A DNA stretch of 62,164 nucleotides, from positions 1 through 62,164 of the forward strand of contig JAJZBZ010000010.1 in NCBI GenBank assembly GCA_021846275.1, in the 5' to 3' direction. Below, piece after piece: positions 9,680 to 16,143 of this stretch. Each line of letters starts with the position of its first letter. Positions within the stretch are counted from its first letter, which is position 1. Made by a program: the position numbers and the translations under genes. Source of the stretch: Acidobacteriota bacterium (GTDB taxonomy: Bacteria; Acidobacteriota; Terriglobia; Terriglobales; Acidobacteriaceae). A model generated the notes under the pieces. The model saw nothing but the letters and a program-made list of their open reading frames with translations. It was not told the origin of the DNA and made no database searches.

Positions 9680-9814
9680 GAAAACGTTCTCCGCAGCGAC
9701 GTATCGACAAAATTTACGACGCCGGAGGCGCGAATGGCAAGCCATACCCATATCTGTGGGAGACGCGGATCCGTCTCACCGCTCCGCGTCGCTGCCAGGA
9801 AAGACGAGGCCGAT
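9680..9814. promoter_or_regulatory. Divergent glpK/glpD control region
   Basis: These 135 bases separate two genes of one pathway transcribed outward. The segment holds an inverted repeat, GAGACG at 9760-9765 and CGTCTC at 9772-9777 around CGGATC. It could be an operator, but it is short and I cannot tie it to a known regulator. No glpR-like gene is present nearby. Confidence 0.35.
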
Positions 9815-11386
9815 ATGACGCGCGAAGAAAAGTGGGAGCGGCTGCGCGAAGGCTGTGACGTGCTGGTGATCGGCGGCGGCGCAACCGGGCTGGGCATTGC
9901 CGTGGACGCGGCCACGCGCGGGCTGCGCACCGTGCTCGTGGAGGCGGCGGATTTCGCCAGCGCCACGTCCAGCCGCGCCACCAAGCTCGTCCACGGCGGC
10001 GTGCGTTACCTGGCCAGCGGACAGATGCATCTCGTCTATGAGGCGCTGCGCGAGCGGCGCGTGATGCTGCGCAACGCGCCGCACCTGGTCCACCGCCAGG
10101 GGTTTGTGACGCCCGCCTATGACTGGGCTGCGCTGCCGTTTTATGGGACCGGGCTGAAGCTCTACGACCTGCTCTCCGGGCGATCCTCGCTGGGCACCAC
10201 GCGGCTGCTCGGCGCTCGCGCCACGATCCGGGCCGTGCCGGGCATTCAGACGGCGAACCTCAAGGGCGGCATTGAATACTTCGACGGGCAGTTTGACGAT
10301 GCGCGGTTCGCGCTGGCTCTGGCGCGCACGGCGGAGGACCACGGCGCGGTGGTGCTGAACTACGCGCGCTGCGTGCGGCTCATCGAGCGCAACGGACGCG
10401 TCCGTGGCGCTGCGATTGCGGACGCAGAAACTGGCGAAGAGCGCGAGGTTGCGGCGGGAGCGGTAATCAACGCCGCGGGAATCTTCCTCGACGAGGTGCG
10501 TCGGCTGGACCAGCCATCGAGCGCGCCGCTGTTGCGCGCCAGCCGAGGAACACACATCGTCGTGGACGCCGACATGCTGGGCGGCAGCCGCGGGCTGATG
10601 ATTCCCAAAACGCGCGACGGGCGCGTGATCTTCGCCATTCCGTGGATGGGCCGCTGCCTGATCGGCACGACCGACGTTCCCGTGGATGCGACGGCGATGG
10701 AGCCGGGCCACACGCGGGAGGAGATTGATTTTCTGCTGGAAACGATCACGCCTTACCTCGCGCGACCGATTCGCGTGGCGGAGATTCGCAGCGTCTTCTC
10801 CGGGCTGCGACCGCTGGTCACCGGCGCTGGCGCGAGCACGGCAAAGCTCTCGCGCGAGCACCATCTGGAGATTTCGCCGAGCGGAATGGTGACGATTGCC
10901 GGCGGCAAGTGGACGACCTATCGGCGCATGGCCGAGGACACGCTGGATTTTGCCGCGCGCAATGGGATGATTGAGCGGCGCGCGTGCCGAACGGAGTCGC
11001 TGCCGCTGCGCGGCGCGCCGCACTCCCCAGCCGCAGAGCAGGAATTGCCGGAACTGACCTCGCTCGCCCGCTTCGGCAGCGACGCCGATGCAATCCGCCG
11101 GATGCAGCGCGAAGATGGCCGCCTGGCCGAGCCGCTGCATCCGCGCCTGCCCTTCACGGCTGCCGAGGTCGTCTACGCGGCGCGCGAAGAGATGGCGCGA
11201 ACGGTGGAGGACGTGCTCTCACGCCGGATGCGCGCGCTGCTGATGGACGCGCGCGCCGCAGTGGAAGCCGCGCCGCGCGTGGCCGCGCTGCTCGCCGCCG
11301 AGATGGGCCGCGACGCTGCCTGGACCGCGAGCGAACAGACGCGCTTCGCGCAACTGGCCGAAAGATACTACGAGATTCGGGAGTAA
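9815..11386 (+). CDS. glpD: Aerobic-type glycerol-3-phosphate dehydrogenase
   Basis: 523 residues, FAD-dependent, membrane-associated. Oxidises glycerol 3-phosphate to dihydroxyacetone phosphate and passes electrons to quinone. Evidence: VLVIGGGATGLGIAVDAATRG near the N-terminus, SSRATKLVHGGVRYL, GIEYFDGQFDDARF, and the C-terminal helical domain seen in GlpD. The ATG at 9815 (MTREEKWERL) is preferred over an earlier in-frame start at 9734 that runs through the promoter. Divergent from glpK. Confidence 0.93.
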   Translation: MTREEKWERLREGCDVLVIGGGATGLGIAVDAATRGLRTVLVEAADFASATSSRATKLVHGGVRYLASGQMHLVYEALRERRVMLRNAPHLVHRQGFVTPAYDWAALPFYGTGLKLYDLLSGRSSLGTTRLLGARATIRAVPGIQTANLKGGIEYFDGQFDDARFALALARTAEDHGAVVLNYARCVRLIERNGRVRGAAIADAETGEEREVAAGAVINAAGIFLDEVRRLDQPSSAPLLRASRGTHIVVDADMLGGSRGLMIPKTRDGRVIFAIPWMGRCLIGTTDVPVDATAMEPGHTREEIDFLLETITPYLARPIRVAEIRSVFSGLRPLVTGAGASTAKLSREHHLEISPSGMVTIAGGKWTTYRRMAEDTLDFAARNGMIERRACRTESLPLRGAPHSPAAEQELPELTSLARFGSDADAIRRMQREDGRLAEPLHPRLPFTAAEVVYAAREEMARTVEDVLSRRMRALLMDARAAVEAAPRVAALLAAEMGRDAAWTASEQTRFAQLAERYYEIRE

Positions 11387-11787
11387 TCGAGACGCCCGGT
11401 TTGCAGTCCAGTGCACAGCGTCGTCCTGCGGCCAATGAAAGGGTCGATCTTCGGCACGATTCGCTGGAGAATGTCTTCGCAGCGGCGGGTTTGCGTGCGG
11501 GCGGGACTTGAAACCTGTTTTGCGCGGCGCAACTGAATTATCCAATAAAACTATATTTATCCATGAGATAGGTTGATTTTAAGGTGTTAACCTGTTTGCT
11601 ATTATCTCGGTTACCCCCCCAGGGGGGTGGTATTAATTTTCTTGCCAACGAAAAATTGGCGAAATGTTTACTTGTTTGCCATCATCGCGGCTCGTCTGGC
11701 TGGCTGAACTGAGCGCAGGACGAGTGCTGGAATTGCAGTATGGCACGGATGGGAATAATTGCCTGCCAGTTTGGCAAAAATAGTTTT
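11387..11787. other. AT-rich non-coding stretch with paired segments
   Basis: No convincing gene. From about 11530 to 11710 the base composition turns strongly AT-rich compared with neighbours. Features seen: a run of seven C, one A and six G at 11614-11627; GAGATA near 11571 pairing with TATCTC near 11603, enclosing AGGTT/AACCT; GCCAA (11644-11648) pairing with TTGGC (11656-11660). A 20-base segment at 11591-11610 recurs with four mismatches exactly 80 bases later at 11671-11690. A small RNA, promoter cluster or relic is possible. Confidence 0.4.
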
Positions 11788-11870
11788 CAGTCGCCGGGGG
11801 TCAGTCGCCGGGGGTCAGTTGTCCAGGATCAGTTTCCGGGATCAGTTTCCGGGGTCAGTTGTCCGGGGCT
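11788..11870. repeat. Tandem array of 13-15 base units
   Basis: Six units in a row, each starting CAGT: two copies of CAGTCGCCGGGGGT, then CAGTTGTCCAGGAT, CAGTTTCCGGGAT, CAGTTTCCGGGGT and CAGTTGTCCGGGGCT. Unit length drifts between 13 and 15. The array ends about 35 bases downstream of the stop of the propeller gene on the opposite strand. Function unknown; it could form alternating stem-loops in the 3' end of that transcript. Confidence 0.75.
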
Positions 11871-11904
11871 GTCGCGCATGGCGGCGGCGCGTGAAGACTG
11901 GCGG

Positions 11905-13332
11905 CTACTGCGTGGCGACGGCGATGCCGTTGGCCCAGGCTTCGTCCGCGCCGGTGGGCATGGGCAGCAGCGTGGCCGCTCCGCTGTCCACCCAGTAGGC
12001 TGCTGCCTGGAGGTTCCCAAGATTGGTATCGTAAAACGATCCGGCCGCGTAGAGATCTGTGCCGACGAGCGCGATCTGGGCGGCTGAGGCGACGGCGAGG
12101 GTATTTTGCAGGTTGTTGGGCAGGGTCAGCACCGTGGGCACACCATTCAGCCAGTAGGCTGCTGTAGCGGTGCTAAAACCGGTCGCGCCGCCTCCGGCAA
12201 CATACACATTGTTATTGGAGACGGTGATCTGATTGGCTCCATACTGTTCGGGTAGAACGCCCAGGGGCAAGGGCAGCGCGGTGGGCGGACCGCTGTTCTC
12301 CCAAAGAATCGCGGAGCCGCCACCGGAGTTGGGTTGGGTGTATCCTGCGACGTAGACATTGCCGCCGGAGACGCCGATTCCTGTGGCGCTGTAGTCGCTG
12401 GTGTAGCCGCTGGGCGGGGCCAGAATCGTCGGCGCACCGTTGACCCAGTAGACGGCGGTGTTGCCGTTGGTGCCTCCCCAGGCCGTTCCGGCAATGTACA
12501 CATTTCCGCCGGAGACTGTGATGGCGCTGGCCACGGCGTCTGTGAATCCGCTGGGCAGGGGCAGCGGGTTGGCGACGCCGTTGACCCAGAGCATGGCGTT
12601 GCCATCCACTGAATTGTTCGCTTCAAATCCGACGGCATAGACGTCGCCGCCGGAGACGGCGATGGCGTAGGCGTGAGAGAAAGACAGATTCGAGGGCAGG
12701 ATGATGGGTGAGCCGTTGTGCCAGTAGAGGGCGATGCCGGTGGTGGCGTTGGTTGCCCAGCCGGCGACGTAGACATCGCTGCCGGAGACGGCGACGGACT
12801 GGGCCATGGCGCTGGTCATGCCGCCGGGCATGGGCAGGAGCGTTGCCGTGGCGGTGGGAGTGCCGGGAGCAAGCTGCCAGAGCGTGGCGGCCGTGTTGCC
12901 AACGGATGAGTTAAGGAATACGTAGCCGACGATGTCGATGGTGGTTCCGGCGGGAATGGCGGGGTTGACGGTGAAGCTTTGCGAGACGGGAGCGGCTGCG
13001 GCGTAGGTGGTGTTGGCGGCGATGTTGGCGTTGAGGGTGCAGGTGCCGGCGGCGGTGAAGCTGGCGGTTGCACCGGAGACGGAGCAGATGGCGGGCGTGG
13101 CCGAGGTGAAGGTGACGGCGAGGCCGGAGTTGGATTTTGCCGAGAGCGTCTGCGAGGTTCCGGCGGTCTGGGTGCCGGGATTGGTGAAGGTGATGGCCTG
13201 CGGGGTGGTGCCGATCTTCGGAGCGCTGGCGCCGCCGCAGCCGATGGCGAGCAGGGTGAGCGCGGTGGCGGCGAAAGCCTGAGTGATTGGGGTGTGGTTC
13301 TGATGGCTTCCTGCGGTGTGCTCAGCGAACAT
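11905..13332 (-). CDS. Lipoprotein with Ig-like domain and seven-bladed propeller
   Basis: 475 residues. The N-terminus has a lipobox (LLAIGC near residue 32), so the protein should be lipidated and exported. Residues of about 45-125 form an Ig-like module (TPQAITFTNPGTQTAG to QSFTVNPA). After that, a motif of the type VSGGNVYVAGY...AVYWVNGAPTILPLPSG repeats; with the first, more divergent copy I count seven, enough for one propeller. Nothing catalytic is visible. It probably binds or scaffolds something at the cell surface. It stands alone, with repeat arrays at both sides (11788-11870 and 13600-14012). Confidence 0.75.
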   Translation of the reverse strand: MFAEHTAGSHQNHTPITQAFAATALTLLAIGCGGASAPKIGTTPQAITFTNPGTQTAGTSQTLSAKSNSGLAVTFTSATPAICSVSGATASFTAAGTCTLNANIAANTTYAAAAPVSQSFTVNPAIPAGTTIDIVGYVFLNSSVGNTAATLWQLAPGTPTATATLLPMPGGMTSAMAQSVAVSGSDVYVAGWATNATTGIALYWHNGSPIILPSNLSFSHAYAIAVSGGDVYAVGFEANNSVDGNAMLWVNGVANPLPLPSGFTDAVASAITVSGGNVYIAGTAWGGTNGNTAVYWVNGAPTILAPPSGYTSDYSATGIGVSGGNVYVAGYTQPNSGGGSAILWENSGPPTALPLPLGVLPEQYGANQITVSNNNVYVAGGGATGFSTATAAYWLNGVPTVLTLPNNLQNTLAVASAAQIALVGTDLYAAGSFYDTNLGNLQAAAYWVDSGAATLLPMPTGADEAWANGIAVATQ

Positions 13333-13599
13333 GGCTGGAACTCACTTTCTTTCAGAGCGCTCGACCGGGAATTGCGGGATGGTTCACGGGGGAGTGTTCC
13401 GGGGGTGAATTTGGGTGTGGCTGCGGGTTGGATTTTGTATGCGTGGGACAGTATACACACGCACCGATGGTCGCGGCAGCCCGCACAACAGGCTCGTGCA
13501 GAATCAGAGCAACCGCATGCAGCGGACGCGCGCTTTGCGCGCCACAGACAGTTGTGGCGCTCCCGCTGGTTGCGGGCTGGCGCTTGCTGAGGCTGATGG

Positions 13600-14012
13600 G
13601 AAACAAAAACAAGGACAGAAGCAGATTCCCTTCGGGAATGACAACAAAAAAGCACAGGCTTTCCTGATGACTGACGACTGACGGCTGACGGCTGAGAAGC
13701 AGATTCCCTTCGGGAATGACAACAAAAAGGCACAGGCTTTGCTGATGACTGACGACTGACCACTGACGGCTGAGAGGCAGATTGCCTTCGGGAATGACAA
13801 CAAAAAAGCACAGGTTTTGCTGACGACTGACCACTGACCACTGACGGCTGACCACTGACGGCTGAGAAGCAGATTCCCTTCGGGAATGACAACAAAAAAG
13901 CACAGGCTTTGCTGATGACTGACCACTGACCACTGACCACTGACCACTGACCACTGACGGCTGACGGCTGACGGCTGACGACTGACAAGCGGATTCCCGG
14001 AGGGAATGGCAA
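13600..14012. repeat. Hairpin plus CTGAC-heptamer repeat cluster
   Basis: Five hairpins of the form ATTCCC-loop-GGGAAT begin at 13625, 13703, 13781, 13873 and 13993 (the third has one arm mismatch, the fifth has loop GGA instead of TTC). The first four are each followed by GACAACAAAAA-GCACAGG and then tandem heptamers CTGACGA, CTGACCA or CTGACGG. Distances between hairpins are 78, 78, 92 and 120 bases, that is 78 plus 0, 0, 2 and 6 heptamers. No gene is credible here; long readings through the array on the minus strand are simply the repeat translated. The stretch 13333-13600 also shows no gene. Confidence 0.85.
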
Positions 14013-14029
14013 GTGGAGGACGGCGGGGA

Positions 14030-14998
14030 TCAGGGGAGGAGCAGGAGTTTGCCGGTGGTGCGGCGGGAGGTGATGTCGAGGAGCGCCTGTCGCGCCTGGG
14101 CGAGCGGGTAGGTGTGTTCCATGCGGACACGGAGCGAGCCGTCAGCGACCCAGGCGAGGATGTCGGCGGCGCGGGATTCGAGTTCGGCGCGGGTGAGGGT
14201 GTAGTGGCCGAGGGTGGGCCGGGTGAGGAAGAGTGAGCCTTTGCGGCTGAGTTCGATGAGGTCGAGGGGTGGGACGGCTCCGCTGGAGGCTCCGAAGAGG
14301 GCGAGCAGGCCGCGCGGGCGTAGGCAGTCGAGGCTGCCGGTGAAGGTGGTTTTTCCGACGGAGTCGTAGACGACATCGACGCCGCGACCGCTGGTGAGGC
14401 GGCGGGTTTCGGCGACGAAATCGGAGTGGGTGTAGAGGATGACCTCGTCGGCTCCGGCCTGGCGGGCGAGGGCGGCTTTTTCCGGGGTGGAGACGGTGGC
14501 GAGGACGCGCGCGCCGAGGCGGCGGGCCATCTGTGTGAGCAGCAGGCCGACTCCGCCGGCGGCGGCGTGGATGAGCGCGGTGTCGCCGGGCTTGAGCGGG
14601 AAGGTGGAAAAAGCGAGGTAGTGCGCGGTGAGTCCCTGAAGGAAGACGGCTGCGGCCTGGCGGAGATCGAGCGAGGCGGGAACGCGGAGAAGCTGGGCGG
14701 CGGGGACGAGCGCGTATTCGGCGTAGGCTCCGAGGACGGCGGCGGAGACGACCGGGTCGCCGATGGCGAAGTCCGAGACGCCCGGGCCGAGCGCGGCGAC
14801 GGTGCCGCTGGCTTCCATGCCGAGCGTGAAGGGAAGCGGAACGGGGTAGCGACCGTCGCGGTGGTAGTTTTCGATGTAGTTGACGCCGATGGCGGCGACG
14901 CGGACGAGCACCTGGCCGGGCGCGGGAGTGGGCGTGGGGATTTCGACGAGATGGACGACTTCAAGGCCGCCGGTGGTGTGGATCTGGATGGCTTTCAT
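14030..14998 (-). CDS. Zinc-independent quinone oxidoreductase (MDR family)
   Basis: 322 residues. Medium-chain reductase fold: N-terminal GroES-like part (MKAIQIHTTGGLEVV, IGVNYIENYHRDGRYP) and a Rossmann part with IHAAAGGVGLLLTQMARRLGA for NADPH. The lack of the zinc-binding Cys cluster and the YHRDG motif fit NADPH:quinone reductases of the QOR type. The start at 14998 gives the expected N-terminus; the in-frame extension upstream runs through the toxin-like gene in another frame and is rejected. It lies 46 bases downstream of the Panacea pair on the same strand, but belongs to a different functional class. Confidence 0.88.
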   Translation of the reverse strand: MKAIQIHTTGGLEVVHLVEIPTPTPAPGQVLVRVAAIGVNYIENYHRDGRYPVPLPFTLGMEASGTVAALGPGVSDFAIGDPVVSAAVLGAYAEYALVPAAQLLRVPASLDLRQAAAVFLQGLTAHYLAFSTFPLKPGDTALIHAAAGGVGLLLTQMARRLGARVLATVSTPEKAALARQAGADEVILYTHSDFVAETRRLTSGRGVDVVYDSVGKTTFTGSLDCLRPRGLLALFGASSGAVPPLDLIELSRKGSLFLTRPTLGHYTLTRAELESRAADILAWVADGSLRVRMEHTYPLAQARQALLDITSRRTTGKLLLLP

Positions 14999-15044
14999 GA
15001 GGGAAATACTCCTGAACAGGGATGGAGTGGGAGGCCGAACAAAA

Positions 15045-15503
15045 TTAATTGTTCGCTTTTCTATACTTGGCGTCTGGATTGAGTTGATGATCTGGGTCAA
15101 GCCAAACGATGTAGAAATGCTCTCCATCAATGAATCCATGAACTCGCCAGGCACATCGATCATAGGTTCCATTTTGATTTCGCAGGCCAAATTGCCAACA
15201 ATCGTCGGTCCATATTCCTTCGTCGTCGCTCGGATCAATTTCCTGAAACCCGTTAGTCTCTCTGGTTTTGGAAAAATCGATCGGATGCCTGTGCTCTTCC
15301 GGACAAGATTCTTTGAATTGATCCACGCTGAGTCCCTGATATCGAACAATCTCCTCGAATAGCGCAACGAAAAAGTCGCTTCCGCAATTTCCGGGATCGA
15401 ATCTCGGATTGTTGAGATCAAGGTATTCGAGGGAAAACTTTAGGCGCCGCCTGTCTGCAGGACGGACCTGGGCCGAAACTTTCCGTCTCGGCCTTCTAGG
15501 CAT
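15045..15503 (-). CDS. Putative toxin partner of the Panacea antitoxin
   Basis: 152 residues, no family I can name. A basic N-terminus (MPRRPRRKVSAQVRPADRRR) is followed by an acidic body with FSLEYLDLNNP, FFVALFEEIVRY and a C-terminal block VHGFIDGEHFYIVWLDPDHQ. The ATG at 15503 overlaps the end of the Panacea gene by eight bases; a TTG two codons upstream is also possible. Tight overlap with an antitoxin-type gene, small size and lower GC than neighbours suggest the toxin half of a two-gene module. Assignment is by context only; no catalytic residues are identified. Confidence 0.6.
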   Translation of the reverse strand: MPRRPRRKVSAQVRPADRRRLKFSLEYLDLNNPRFDPGNCGSDFFVALFEEIVRYQGLSVDQFKESCPEEHRHPIDFSKTRETNGFQEIDPSDDEGIWTDDCWQFGLRNQNGTYDRCAWRVHGFIDGEHFYIVWLDPDHQLNPDAKYRKANN

Positions 15504-15954
15504 TGGCAAGTTTGCAAAAATAATGCTGCATCGATTCCTGAGTAATCACGGTGCGGCACGATGCACCGTCGGGATAGCCCTGCCGCGCTTCGATCCAAGG
15601 TGACTCCGTATGTGATTGAGTCTCAAGCTGCGCGGCCGTCCATTGCCCGTATACCTTGAGGATTGTCTTCAAATGCTTTGAAACCGACGACGACACGTCG
15701 ACCGGGGTTGTCTCGACTTGAATTGGCGACCACTTGAAGTCGCGGTAGAGACGAAAAATCCTGGGGACCACTGGGCCGTGCCGCCACGCTTCGATGGGTT
15801 CATCGAATAAGGGCTTCGAATAAAGCCCCAGATGCCATCCTTGAGCGTAATAGAGCAGTTTTTGAAGTTTGAGATTCGAAACCCGCTCTGAGTTCTGGAT
15901 GAGAAATTTAGAAACCACTTGAGCAGATGAAATCGTTTGAGTGGATGTCGGCAT
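15496..15954 (-). CDS. Panacea-domain (DUF4065/SocA-like) antitoxin
   Basis: 152 residues. The core LKLQKLLYYAQGWHLGLYSK, then PLFDEPIEAWRHGPVVPRIF, is the diagnostic Panacea/GepA signature. Such proteins act as hyperpromiscuous antitoxins that neutralise unrelated toxins encoded next to them. The ATG at 15954 is preferred because GGGGGGTGGCG sits just upstream as a ribosome site; an ATG ten codons earlier would bury it. The downstream gene overlaps the stop. GC content is visibly lower than in lptD and the quinone reductase, consistent with horizontal arrival. Confidence 0.85.
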   Translation of the reverse strand: MPTSTQTISSAQVVSKFLIQNSERVSNLKLQKLLYYAQGWHLGLYSKPLFDEPIEAWRHGPVVPRIFRLYRDFKWSPIQVETTPVDVSSSVSKHLKTILKVYGQWTAAQLETQSHTESPWIEARQGYPDGASCRTVITQESMQHYFCKLANA

Positions 15955-16143
15955 ATTCGCCACCCCCCATTCGGATGGTTCCATTTGTTGGACGTTACTT
16001 CGGTATTAAAGTTGCACAGCGGGGTAATACAAAGCAAGGAAAATCTTCAGGAAAATACCCCTTCCTTTTTCATGATACCGGAATGGTAATGTACTTTAGG
16101 TGTGGAGTGAGACGATACCGAATTCAAGCGCAGGTGACGACGC

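Noticed and set aside
13600-14012. CRISPR array
   Set aside because: Repeats are hairpins with tandem heptamers, not equal direct repeats with unique spacers, and no cas gene is near.
13504-14964. Long minus-strand readings through the repeat cluster
   Set aside because: They translate the heptamer and hairpin repeats (SVVSGQW-type peptides) and then run antisense or out of frame through the quinone reductase.
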